In this document: piece after piece, positions 56,216 through 64,000 of the stretch
How the letters are laid out: each line of letters starts with the position of its first letter
Position numbering within the stretch: position 1 is the stretch's first letter
NCBI RefSeq assembly: GCF_001624705.1
Contig: NZ_JSEO01000010.1
Span: forward strand, 124,001-188,000
DNA: 64,000 bases
Reading direction: 5' to 3'
Origin: Marinomonas sp. SBI8L
Lineage (GTDB): Bacteria; Pseudomonadota; Gammaproteobacteria; Pseudomonadales; Marinomonadaceae
Translations under genes and position numbers: made by a program
Notes under the pieces: generated by a model
The model's input: only the letters and a program-made list of their open reading frames with translations
What the model was told of the DNA's origin: nothing
Database searches by the model: none

Positions 56216-56334
56216 GATTAATCCTTATCATCCTTTTAATTGTCGAAACTTTACTGAGCCACCATATTCTAAGCAAGAAATTTCCAAATTTATTTGAAAA
56301 TCATTGATAAAATTGCATTTTTAAAAGCCAAAAA

Positions 56335-56907
56335 TCATCCTACACTCGCCCTCACCAGCACCCTATAGCCCTGCTTATTCCCACTGGCGGTGACGGACTC
56401 TATTCGCCACTCTCCAGCTAAAATCGTAGGGAAACTCCCATCTAATATCAGCTGAGCCCCTACGACTAGCGCCTTGTGATCTGGTATGTTGCTTGGTACT
56501 TCTAGGGTGAGCTTAGACCCTTGCTTACGCTGTGTTTTTAAGAGCTCGTCTTTGGCTGCTTTCATGGCGGTGGCTTGGGTTGAATAGGCTTGCCGCAATT
56601 TCTTAAAAGGCGCACTGCCTGTGCTGATGGTGTGCTCCTCCCCTGTTTCGCTGTCGGACCAGCTGGCTTTGATGCCGCTCACGGTTGTGCGACTTGATTG
56701 CTCTAGTTGGCAGTTGATAAAGCCGCTGTCGCTGGGTGTGTTCTTGCTCGGCATGGATAAGGTGACTATGGGTAGACGCTGGCCTGAGAGGGTTTTCTCT
56801 CGTCCTTTTGGAGACAAGACGTATAAATCGTTAACCGGCTTTGCGATGGCGTCTCGCTCTCTGGCAAGCCTTGTCAGAAAGGCCACGTCTGTTTCATCAC
56901 TTCTCTT
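56335..56907 (-). pseudogene. Truncated phage late control protein D (P2 gpD-like)
   Basis: About 190 codons of the C-terminal part of a gpD/baseplate-hub protein: DETDVAFLTRLARERDAIA, SGQRLPIVTLS and GEWRIESVTASGNKQGYRVLVRASVG at the end. Intact P2-type gpD is near 380 residues; the N-terminal half is absent and a TAG closes the frame at 56908-56910. Upstream, in another frame, a short stretch (VTAHGFSPRAASEYEDEL, about 56985-56925) could be a scrap of an integrase catalytic domain (TAHGFR-like), but that is speculative. Confidence 0.78.
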
Positions 56908-57076
56908 CTATAAAGTGCGTCTAGGTGCTCGATGAGTTCGTCTTCATATTCGGAGGCGGCTCTGGGGCTAAAGCCGTGGGCGGTGACTATATATCAAAAG
57001 AGATCGGCAAGACCTTGTTTTGCTGTCTTTAGTTAAAACTGTAAAAGAGTTAAAGATTACTTTTCTTATAAGCACA

Positions 57077-57113
57077 AAAAAGCCCCTTAGAAACGAATCT
57101 AAGGGGCTTTTTA
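57077..57113 (-). terminator. Terminator downstream of tRNA-Val
   Basis: Fifteen-bp perfect stem (AAAAAGCCCCTTAGA with TCTAAGGGGCTTTTT) with A and T tracts both sides; 37 bp beyond the tRNA 3' end. Confidence 0.9.
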
Positions 57114-57149
57114 ATGTATGAATAACCAAAGCTACTAATACATTTAATT

Positions 57150-57226
57150 TGGTAGGGCTAGGCAGATTCGAACTGCCGACCTCATCCATGTCAAGGATGC
57201 GCTCTAACCAACTGAGCTATAGTCCT
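57150..57226 (-). tRNA. tRNA-Val (anticodon GAC)
   Basis: 77 nt with encoded CCA. D-arm GCTCAGTTGGTTAGAGC, anticodon arm CATCC-TTGACAT-GGATG (anticodon GAC), variable AGGTC, T-arm GGCAG-TTCGAAT-CTGCC. The acceptor stem (5' AGGACTA, 3' TAGCCCT) has an A4-C69 mismatch, consistent with the 3' half having been replaced by an integrating element. The 3' half is duplicated at 48190. Confidence 0.95.
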
Positions 57227-57244
57227 ATAAACTTGATGGCGAGA

Positions 57245-57272
57245 ATTATACCTATGCAAAATAGCTTGGCAA
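57245..57272 (-). promoter_or_regulatory. Sigma-70 promoter of tRNA-Val
   Basis: On the minus strand, TTGCCA (-35, 57267-57272) and a perfect TATAAT (-10, 57245-57250) are separated by 16 bp; a C-rich discriminator follows, about 18 nt before the tRNA 5' end. Confidence 0.7.
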
Positions 57273-57367
57273 GCTTTATGCCTAAATTTTATTTAAGCGT
57301 TTGTCACTTATTGTTGATATTTAGGTTCAGCTATTTTTGTTTAACATTCAATATCTTGCCTTTAGCT

Positions 57368-57811
57368 TTATATACCTGCCCCATGTGTCCAGTCATGAAC
57401 ATAGTCGGGTAATTCTGACTCTTTTGGTACTGGCGTCGATTTGCCATTTTCCCCTATGGCGACAAACTTAAACACGCCTTCGGTTACTTTTTCTCTTGTG
57501 CCGATGCGATTTCGTCTCACCCAAGCTTCAACTAATATTTCCATTGAAGAGCGCCCTACTTTTATCACACTGGTGTAGACACCTAAAATATCACCAACTT
57601 TAACGGGTCGAATAAAGCTCATACGGTCTATTTCGACTGTGACAACTCGGCTTTGTGCTCTTTGTCCTGCACATATACCGGCTGCGATATCCATTTGAGA
57701 TAACACCCAGCCTCCAAATATATCGCCTGCTGGGTTAGTATCTCCCGGCATGGCAACAGTGCGTGTCGTTAGCCTACCTTTTGTTTCTTCTGTCTCTGTT
57801 TGATCTGACAT
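57368..57811 (-). CDS. yciA: Acyl-CoA thioesterase, YciA-like
   Basis: 147-residue hot-dog-fold thioesterase that hydrolyses short- to long-chain acyl-CoAs. MPGDTNPAGDIFGGWVLSQMD (about 21-41) carries the catalytic aspartate and the hot-dog helix; VEIDRMSFIRPVKVGD follows. Length and motifs match YciA. Transcribed in the same direction as uvrB, about 100 bp downstream of it. Confidence 0.92.
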   Translation of the reverse strand: MSDQTETEETKGRLTTRTVAMPGDTNPAGDIFGGWVLSQMDIAAGICAGQRAQSRVVTVEIDRMSFIRPVKVGDILGVYTSVIKVGRSSMEILVEAWVRRNRIGTREKVTEGVFKFVAIGENGKSTPVPKESELPDYVHDWTHGAGI

Positions 57812-57913
57812 TGTCTGCCTTTCTCTGTCTGCTTATTTTTCACTTCCCTGTTTAGTATTGTCCAAATTTATATTTATTCGAGCTTATCGCCGAATTAGGT
57901 AATAAGCGGGTGT

Positions 57914-59944
57914 TTAAAGCTCACCCACTTCTTTCAACTTTTTCTGTAAAGCTCGTATCTGATCTCGGTAACCTGCTGCTAGTTCAAACTTAAGATTCTC
58001 TGATGCTTCTACCATTTCTTTTTGAAGGTTCACTATGGCTTTACGAACATCTGCCACATCATCCATACTTTCAACTTTGTAATCAGCTGAGGTTTCCGCC
58101 ACTTTTTTGGCTTTACTCTGCCTACCTTTACCTGCACCTGGGTTATATGAACCTTCCATAATATCTTGTACAGACTTAGATACCCCTTTAGGCACTATGC
58201 CATGCTCTTCATTATGAGCAATCTGCTTGGCACGACGCCTATCTGTTTCTGCCATGGCACGCTCTATTGAGCCAGTAATTTTATCGGCATATAAAATAGC
58301 GCGTCCGTTAATATTACGAGCTGCACGACCTATGGTTTGTATCAGTGACCTTTCCGAACGTAAGAAGCCCTCTTTATCAGCGTCTAAGATAGCAACTAAA
58401 CTTACTTCGGGTATATCTAAACCCTCACGCAGTAAGTTAATGCCCACTAACACATCAAACTCACCTAGCCTTAAGTCACGAATGATCTCAACTCGCTCTA
58501 CCGTATCTATATCAGAGTGAAGGTAACGTACGCGAACCCCATGTTCGTAAAGGTAACTGGTTAGATCCTCTGCCATACGTTTGGTTAAGGTCGTGACAAG
58601 GACACGTTCACCGTTTGGGATACGTTTGTTAATTTCTGATAAAAGATCATCAACCTGAGTGGCAACAGGTCGTATTTCTACTGGAGGGTCAATCAAGCCA
58701 GTCGGTCTTACGATTTGCTCAACAACCCAATCTTGGTGCTCTGCTTCATACTTACCAGGCGTTGCCGATACCAAAATAGTTTGTGGTTTAATTTGTTCCC
58801 ACTCTTCAAAGCGCATAGGTCTATTATCTAATGCTGATGGCAAACGAAACCCATATTCCACAAGGTTCTCTTTACGAGATCGGTCACCTTTGTACATGGC
58901 GCCTATTTGGGGAACTGTCACGTGAGATTCATCAATAACTAAGAGTGCATTTGCAGGTAAATAATCAAATAAAGTGGGCGGTGGTGAACCTTCTGGTCGG
59001 CCTGACAAATATCGAGAGTAGTTTTCTATACCAGAGCAGTAGCCTAGCTCTTGCATCATTTCTAAGTCATAACGTGTTCTTTGCTCTAAACGCTGTAGCT
59101 CAACTAATTTGTCTAGGGATTTTAGTTGTTGTAAACGCTCATCAAGCTCAACTTTAATACGTTCGATGGCATCCATTACGGTTTCTCTTGGTGTGACGTA
59201 ATGGGTTTTCGGATAAATAGTCAGCCTGGGGACTTTACGAATCGTTTTATTCGTTAGCGGGTCAAAGAACGAGAGGTTTTCGATTTCATCATCAAAGAGC
59301 TCAATTCTTACCGCTGTGTCTTCTGAATCAGCGGGGAATACATCAATCACATCCCCTCGCACTCTAAAGTTGCCGCGTTCGAACACCACATCATTGCGAC
59401 TATATTGCAGTTCGGCAAGGCGTCTTAAGATATCCCTTTGATCAATACGGTCACCTCTGTCTAAGTGCAACATCATTTTTAAATATGACTGAGGGTCTCC
59501 CAATCCATATATGGCAGATACAGTCGCCACTATGATGACATCTTCACGCTCTAATAAGGCTTTCGTCGCGGAAAGTCGCATTTGCTCTATGTGTTCATTT
59601 ACCGAAGCATCTTTTTCGATAAAAGTATCTGAGGCGGCTACATAGGCTTCTGGCTGGTAGTAGTCATAATAAGAAACAAAATATTCAACCGAGTTATTAG
59701 GAAAGAACTCTTTAAACTCACCATAAAGTTGAGCTGCAAGTGTTTTGTTATGGGCCATAATAATAGTAGGCCGTTTCGCTTTCGCGACCACATTAGCAAT
59801 GGTAAAGGTTTTACCAGAGCCTGTTACTCCTAACAAAGTCTGATGAGCAAGACCGGCTTCTATCCCCTGGGAAAGCTTTTCTATCGCTTTTGGTTGGTCT
59901 CCGGCAGGAGAGAATTGCGATACAACTTCAAACTCTTTAGACAC
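57914..59944 (-). CDS. uvrB: Excinuclease ABC subunit B
   Basis: DNA-damage verification helicase of nucleotide excision repair that loads UvrC. 676 residues, full length. Walker A is GVTGSGKT (39-46), the damage-probing beta-hairpin region [11 protein letters not shown] is near 92-102, DESHV is the Walker B box near 338, RxIGRAARN ([11 protein letters not shown]) near 540, and a UVR domain (about 635-670, [16 protein letters not shown]) at the end. Upstream 190 bp carry no clear LexA box that I can see. Confidence 0.98.
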   Translation of the reverse strand: MSKEFEVVSQFSPAGDQPKAIEKLSQGIEAGLAHQTLLGVTGSGKTFTIANVVAKAKRPTIIMAHNKTLAAQLYGEFKEFFPNNSVEYFVSYYDYYQPEAYVAASDTFIEKDASVNEHIEQMRLSATKALLEREDVIIVATVSAIYGLGDPQSYLKMMLHLDRGDRIDQRDILRRLAELQYSRNDVVFERGNFRVRGDVIDVFPADSEDTAVRIELFDDEIENLSFFDPLTNKTIRKVPRLTIYPKTHYVTPRETVMDAIERIKVELDERLQQLKSLDKLVELQRLEQRTRYDLEMMQELGYCSGIENYSRYLSGRPEGSPPPTLFDYLPANALLVIDESHVTVPQIGAMYKGDRSRKENLVEYGFRLPSALDNRPMRFEEWEQIKPQTILVSATPGKYEAEHQDWVVEQIVRPTGLIDPPVEIRPVATQVDDLLSEINKRIPNGERVLVTTLTKRMAEDLTSYLYEHGVRVRYLHSDIDTVERVEIIRDLRLGEFDVLVGINLLREGLDIPEVSLVAILDADKEGFLRSERSLIQTIGRAARNINGRAILYADKITGSIERAMAETDRRRAKQIAHNEEHGIVPKGVSKSVQDIMEGSYNPGAGKGRQSKAKKVAETSADYKVESMDDVADVRKAIVNLQKEMVEASENLKFELAAGYRDQIRALQKKLKEVGEL

Positions 59945-60135
59945 GGCGTTATTCCTAGCATTCTAATAATCACTGAATCTATCAGTTTAACAAAAACTGC
60001 TTAAGCTGACCGCAATGAGGAGAATTATTTCATCTTATATCAAAGGATTATTAGAACTTTTGAGAGTGGAGATGAATTTTAAAAAAAATCATATATACTA
60101 TTTAGAAATAACCTTATTCCATTTAGAGATATATT

Positions 60136-61008
60136 ATGAAAACAACTCAGGTTACCTCTTTCTTTGATCATGCAACCAATACTGTTTCCTACATAGTGAC
60201 AGATAACAAGAGTCGTACTTGCGCCATTATTGACTCGGTACTGGACTATGATGCGGCATCATCTCAGACTAGCACTCAATCTGCTGATGTACTTATTGAG
60301 CATATCAAGGAAAATGTACTCACACTGAAGTGGATTCTTGAAACCCACGTCCATGCGGACCACTTATCGGCAGCACCCTACCTGCAAGAGCAACTTGGTG
60401 GTCAGGTCGCTATTGGCCAAGAAATCACACAAGTACAAGGTATTTTTACTGATTTATTAAACCTCAAAGACACCTGTGCCACAGATGGCTCACAGTTTGA
60501 CTTATTATTAAATGAAGATGATGAACTCGCTCTAGGCGACACTCTCATTCAGGTACTACACACACCTGGCCACACACCTGCCTGCATTAGTTATTATGTG
60601 GATGGCGCATGCTTTGTTGGCGACACTCTATTCATGCCTGATTATGGCACTGCTCGCTGCGACTTCCCCGGTGGAGATGCCAATACTCTGTATCACTCTA
60701 TTCAGAAGATACTTTCTCTACCAGATGAAACACTTATTTTTACCTGCCACGACTATAAAGCAGAAAATAGAGATCACTATGCTTGGCAGTCTAGTGTACT
60801 AGAACAAAAACAATCAAACCTTCATATTAATCACAAGATTAATGAAGCTGAATTCACTCAGATGCGTAGCACTAAAGATGCAACATTGAATATGCCAAAG
60901 TTGATCTGGCCTGCGGTGCAAATCAATATGAGAGCAGGCAAACTACCAGAATCAGAAACCAATGGCGCGAGTTACTTGAAGATTCCAGTTAGTCATACAG
61001 CTAAATAA
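60136..61008 (+). CDS. Metallo-beta-lactamase-fold hydrolase, ETHE1/Blh-like
   Basis: 290 residues with the metal ligands H71, H73, D75 and H76 in THVHADHLSA, a GHTPACISY histidine, VGDTLFMPDYGTARCDFPGG, and CHDY. The DYGTARCDFPGG block is diagnostic of the persulfide dioxygenase-like ETHE1/Blh branch, non-heme iron enzymes of sulfide detoxification, rather than glyoxalase II. It is 14 bp from a SulP transporter, an association known from sulfide-response (bigR) loci, which supports a sulfur role. No regulator or rhodanese lies adjacent. Confidence 0.9.
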   Translation: MKTTQVTSFFDHATNTVSYIVTDNKSRTCAIIDSVLDYDAASSQTSTQSADVLIEHIKENVLTLKWILETHVHADHLSAAPYLQEQLGGQVAIGQEITQVQGIFTDLLNLKDTCATDGSQFDLLLNEDDELALGDTLIQVLHTPGHTPACISYYVDGACFVGDTLFMPDYGTARCDFPGGDANTLYHSIQKILSLPDETLIFTCHDYKAENRDHYAWQSSVLEQKQSNLHINHKINEAEFTQMRSTKDATLNMPKLIWPAVQINMRAGKLPESETNGASYLKIPVSHTAK

Positions 61009-61022
61009 TATAGGGACTAAGT

Positions 61023-62732
61023 ATGACTAAATTAGCTTATTGGATACCAGGTATCGACCAGATAAAACACTACAAGCGTAAAAACTTTGGTGCGGATTTA
61101 GTGGCTGGAAGTATCCTATCTATCATGCTGGTTCCCCAAGCACTTGCTTATGCATTATTAGCTGGTTTGCCACCAGAAATGGGCCTTTATGCCAGTATAC
61201 TCCCTCTTTTCATTTATGCTTTTTTAGGCTCTAGCCGCACTATGGCTATTGGTCCTGCGGCCTTAATCGCCATGATGTCCGCATCCTTTAGCAGCCAATT
61301 CGCCTTACAAGGTACACCTGAATACAACACGATTGCGCTGATCCTAGCTATGCTTTCGGGTGTCATTCTTTTACTACTAGGCTTTTTAAAACTGGGATTT
61401 TTAGCAAACTTATTAAGTCATCCTGTCATTTCAGGTTTTGTCACAGGCTCTGCCATCATCATAGCGGCAAGTCAGATAAAACACTTTTTAGGAATATCTG
61501 TATCAGGTGCTTCCTTACTTGAGATTATCGAGGGAACCTATTATCAGCTCGATAACATTAATCCAATTAGTTTGATCATTGGGCTAAGCTCCTTAATCTT
61601 GCTCCTTTTATTAAAACGCTATGCATCGAGATTTCTAGAGGTATTGGGCTTATCAAAGGACACGGCAGCACTATTAAGCAAAGCAGGGCCTATTCTCGCC
61701 ATTAGCTTATTTACTTTTATTAGCTATAAATTCGCTTTAGCCTCTCACAACCTTGCACTAGTTGGCACAGTACCCAGTGGTTTACCACTTTTATCCATGC
61801 CAGATTTTAGTTTTAATCTAGTATCAGATTTATTACCAGCGGCTGCTATTCTCGGTCTGGTCAGCTTTATAGAGTCCATTTCAATCAGCCAAGCCTTTGC
61901 TACACGAAAACGACAAAAGATTGATTCAAACAATGAATTAGTTGGTTTAGGCGGGGCAAATATAGTATCGGGATTAAGCGGTGGATTAGCTGTCGCGGGC
62001 AGTTTTTCACGCTCTGCAATTAATGATGAGGCGGGTGCAAAAACACAGCTATCCGGTTTAGTCTCAGCAAGTTTTGTGCTGCTAACACTCTACTTTTTAA
62101 CAGATCTATTCTTTTACATGCCAAAAGCAGTATTGGCCGCGACTATTTTGTTAGCCGTATTTGCCTTGATCGATTTTAAAGCCATTATTCATGCTTGGCA
62201 TTACTCTAAGCATGACGGTATTGCCATGCTAGGCACACTAAGCATCGTATTACTCTTTGGTGTCGAAACAGGTATTTTGGCAGGGGTTTGTCTATCTATC
62301 TTGCTCTTCCTTTGGCACACAAGTCATCCTCATATTGCCATTGTCGGCAACCTCACAGGCACTGAGCATTATCGTAATGTAGAGCGCTATGAAGTAGAGG
62401 TAGAGCCAAATATTCTCACCCTTCGTATCGATGAAAACCTCTTCTTCGCTAACTGTCGAACCCTTGAAGAAAAAGTCACTGAACTCATTTCCGAACGACC
62501 TGATGTCGAACATCTGGTACTTATGTGTAATGCCGTCAATATGATAGATATAAGCGCGCTGGAAAGTCTGGAGACCATGATGCAAAGATTGAAGTCAGCC
62601 AATATTGCTCTACATTTCTCAGAAGTTAAAGGCCCTATTATGGATAAACTTAGAGATACGCACCTAATATCCGAGTTAACAGGTGAAGTGTTTTTAACTC
62701 AGCATCAAGCGATAAAATCCATTAAGAATTAA
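61023..62732 (+). CDS. SulP-family anion transporter with STAS domain
   Basis: 569 residues. Eleven or more membrane segments (about 20-410) with the SulP signature region ADLVAGSILSIMLVPQALAYALLAGLPPEMGLYAS near 26-62, and a C-terminal cytoplasmic STAS domain (about 440-560). It probably exports or imports sulfate, sulfite or bicarbonate. Co-transcribed with the upstream ETHE1/Blh-like gene (AGGGA ribosome site in a 14-bp gap), suggesting disposal of the sulfite made by the persulfide dioxygenase. Confidence 0.9.
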   Translation: MTKLAYWIPGIDQIKHYKRKNFGADLVAGSILSIMLVPQALAYALLAGLPPEMGLYASILPLFIYAFLGSSRTMAIGPAALIAMMSASFSSQFALQGTPEYNTIALILAMLSGVILLLLGFLKLGFLANLLSHPVISGFVTGSAIIIAASQIKHFLGISVSGASLLEIIEGTYYQLDNINPISLIIGLSSLILLLLLKRYASRFLEVLGLSKDTAALLSKAGPILAISLFTFISYKFALASHNLALVGTVPSGLPLLSMPDFSFNLVSDLLPAAAILGLVSFIESISISQAFATRKRQKIDSNNELVGLGGANIVSGLSGGLAVAGSFSRSAINDEAGAKTQLSGLVSASFVLLTLYFLTDLFFYMPKAVLAATILLAVFALIDFKAIIHAWHYSKHDGIAMLGTLSIVLLFGVETGILAGVCLSILLFLWHTSHPHIAIVGNLTGTEHYRNVERYEVEVEPNILTLRIDENLFFANCRTLEEKVTELISERPDVEHLVLMCNAVNMIDISALESLETMMQRLKSANIALHFSEVKGPIMDKLRDTHLISELTGEVFLTQHQAIKSIKN

Positions 62733-62754
62733 GTATTTAAAAGAGGATAAAAAC

Positions 62755-62790
62755 TAAAAAGCCCCCAAGCTCCTTGCCTGGAGCTTGGGG
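62755..62790 (-). terminator. Terminator of the ComEA-like gene
   Basis: Eleven-bp perfect stem (CCCCAAGCTCC with GGAGCTTGGGG); reading the minus strand it ends in GCTTTTTAG. It is convergent with the SulP gene end and may act for both. Confidence 0.85.
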
Positions 62791-62851
62791 TAAAAACCCT
62801 AACGAGGAGACTATCTACATCAGTAGATAAACATAGAAGAGGTTCTTAGAT

Positions 62852-63208
62852 TTATAAAGGTAAATCAGCCAATTTCTCTTCTTTATATTCCTCTCCTGGC
62901 CCAATCGATAAATAATCACGATTCTTTTTAAGTAAAGATGGTCCAATTCCTTTCACAAAAATAAGCTCATCAACTTCTGTAAAGGCGCCGTTTTCATTAC
63001 GATATTCGACGATTGCTTGGGCTTTTTTACGGCCGACACCCGTCATGACAGCGGCAAGTTGCTCTGCAGTTGCCGTATTGACGTCAAGAGGCGTTGCACT
63101 AAATGCTGGCGTAAAAACACACGAAAGTAGAAAAATTGATACCAAGAACATGGTTTTAAGAGAAGTACGGATATTACAAATATACGAGACGCACACGAGA
63201 TTCATCAT
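62852..63208 (-). CDS. ComEA-like helix-hairpin-helix protein
   Basis: 118 residues. Signal peptide (FLVSIFLLSCVFTPAFSA, cleavage after about residue 38) followed by LDVNTATAEQLAAVMTGVGRKKAQAIVEYRNENG and FTEVDELIFVKGIGPSLLKKNRDYLSIG, two helix-hairpin-helix motifs of the ComEA type that bind DNA non-specifically. In competent bacteria the periplasmic ComEA pulls in DNA; in many gammaproteobacteria the role is untested. AAGGAG is 7 nt before the first of two ATG codons. Confidence 0.9.
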   Translation of the reverse strand: MMNLVCVSYICNIRTSLKTMFLVSIFLLSCVFTPAFSATPLDVNTATAEQLAAVMTGVGRKKAQAIVEYRNENGAFTEVDELIFVKGIGPSLLKKNRDYLSIGPGEEYKEEKLADLPL

Positions 63209-63352
63209 AGAAAACTCCTTTTTCTATTGATGGCACAAAGGCCTAGTTATCATAAATCACGAAGATTTACTGAGCTGATCAACCCCTTGTCAATCAGCTA
63301 GTTAACTATAATCTCTCTTTCTGGATTCTCAAGTCGAGAAAAGTAATTTTGC

Positions 63353-64000
63353 TTATTTATTGACTAAACTTTGATTCACACTTGTTAGCACAGCTACTGG
63401 ATCAGCTGCTTGAGTAATAGGACGGCCCATAACAAGATAGTGACTACCCGCCGCCATTGCTTCTTGTGGTGTCATAATACGCTTTTGATCGCCTTGTTCT
63501 GCGCCAACCGGACGGATACCTGGCGTAACTAAGGCGAAGTCTTTACCTAGCTCTGTTGATAGCATTTTCGACTCTTGTGCTGAACACACAACTCCATCCA
63601 TACCAGATGATTGAGCCAGTTTCGCCAAACGGCTTACATGCTGCTCAGGTGTTAAATCGATACCAATTTCAGCAAGATCAGATTGATCCATACTGGTTAA
63701 TACAGTAACAGCGATCAATAAGGTCTTATCCTTACCAGACTGTGAAGCGATTGACTCTAGTGCATTCGCTGAGGCTTCCATCATACGACGGCCACCGGTA
63801 GCGTGAACATTCACCATCCAAACACCCGCCGTTGCTGCAACACTCACTGCATTTGCGACCGTATTTGGAATGTCATGAAACTTAAGGTCTAGAAAAATAT
63901 CAAAACCCAGTTTATGTAGTTCATCTAAAATAACAGGACCCGCTGTGGTAAAAAGTTCTTTCCCTACTTTCACTCTACATTGGCTAGGATCAAGGCGTTT
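63353..64000 (-). CDS. pyrF: Orotidine 5'-phosphate decarboxylase (5' end outside the window)
   Basis: Decarboxylates OMP to UMP in pyrimidine synthesis. The C-terminal 215 residues are visible: [13 protein letters not shown], the catalytic [12 protein letters not shown] (lysine and aspartate), VNVHATGG and the C-terminal [18 protein letters not shown] and VMGRPI phosphate-binding loop. A GTG at 63973 within the frame is a valine codon inside [15 protein letters not shown], not the start; the true start lies beyond base 64000. Confidence 0.95.
   Translation of the reverse strand, partial: KRLDPSQCRVKVGKELFTTAGPVILDELHKLGFDIFLDLKFHDIPNTVANAVSVAATAGVWMVNVHATGGRRMMEASANALESIASQSGKDKTLLIAVTVLTSMDQSDLAEIGIDLTPEQHVSRLAKLAQSSGMDGVVCSAQESKMLSTELGKDFALVTPGIRPVGAEQGDQKRIMTPQEAMAAGSHYLVMGRPITQAADPVAVLTSVNQSLVNK

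Larger units (their letters stand above)
48190..57194. mobile_element. Genomic island / prophage remnant inserted at tRNA-Val
   Basis: Bounded by direct repeats of the tRNA-Val 3' half (48190-48232 and 57151-57194). Contents: LRR lipoprotein, two small unknown genes, decayed phage antirepressor with C4 RNA, DUF4747/TM/PtuA/PtuB cassette, truncated gpD. No intact integrase is present; the tail and replication genes of a phage are missing. It is best explained as a P2/P4-type element eroded around a retained defence cassette. The extent is inferred from the repeats. Confidence 0.65.

Noticed and set aside
56920-56990. Integrase remnant (TAHGF-like peptide) next to the island edge
   Set aside because: Only five or so residues agree, the conserved arginine after GF is not there, and the frame is short; not enough for a feature.
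63353-63973. pyrF starting at GTG 63973
   Set aside because: The frame stays open to the window end with typical PyrF residues upstream ([11 protein letters not shown]), so this GTG is an internal valine codon.

Overview
The window is a stretch of AT-rich chromosome from a gammaproteobacterium, most likely a marine member of the Oceanospirillales (Marinomonas-like). The evidence is the leuC-leuD-leuB-asd and hemC-hemD-hemX-hemY gene orders, the gamma-type Asd, a GH13_23 alpha-glucosidase close to the marine Halomonas enzyme, and orphan periplasmic binding proteins. The genus is an inference; no rRNA is present.

Layout. 1-7.3 kb: purine permease, YaiI-family protein, type II NADH dehydrogenase, alpha-glucosidase and an MFS permease. 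7.3-12.9 kb: a LysR regulator divergent from leuCDB-asd (leucine and aspartate-family biosynthesis). 13-21.5 kb: a small envelope protein, a heterodimeric ABC exporter with one degenerate ATP site, a two-TM coiled-coil protein, a YeeN-type YebC protein and a membrane-domain/flavin disulfide reductase fusion. 21.8-23.8 kb: a ribosome hibernation factor whose terminator has been split by an IS1182-family element. 23.9-30 kb: argH divergent from hemCDXY. 30-40 kb: a large CHASE/PAS hybrid histidine kinase, amtB behind a sigma-54 promoter, yjjG, a LysR regulator, an outer-membrane protein, nadE and an FKBP. 40-48 kb: accessory envelope genes (FG-GAP propeller lipoprotein, GT90 and GT25 glycosyltransferases, orphan binding proteins). 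57-64 kb: tRNA-Val, yciA, uvrB, an ETHE1/Blh-like hydrolase with a SulP transporter, a ComEA-like protein and the 3' part of pyrF.

The most interesting region is 48.19-57.15 kb. A tRNA-Val(GAC) gene at 57150-57226 has its 3' half duplicated at 48190-48232, as expected for the two ends of an integrated element. The ~9 kb between holds prophage debris (a broken AntA-type antirepressor preceded by a C4-type antisense RNA, and a truncated P2 gpD-like late control protein). Between these remnants lies an intact four-gene, same-strand cassette: DUF4747 protein, four-TM protein, then a PtuA-like ATPase and PtuB-like HNH nuclease (Septu anti-phage system). The DUF4747/membrane-protein pair is a candidate undescribed defence module.

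A second novelty is a ~290-bp intergenic element with ~32-bp terminal inverted repeats and internal hairpins but no ORF (a MITE-like family). Two full-length copies lie at 5.7 and 40.5 kb and a truncated copy at 44.5 kb; one copy supplies the stop codon of the neighbouring gene.

All calls come from reading sequence and recalled family knowledge; no database search was run.
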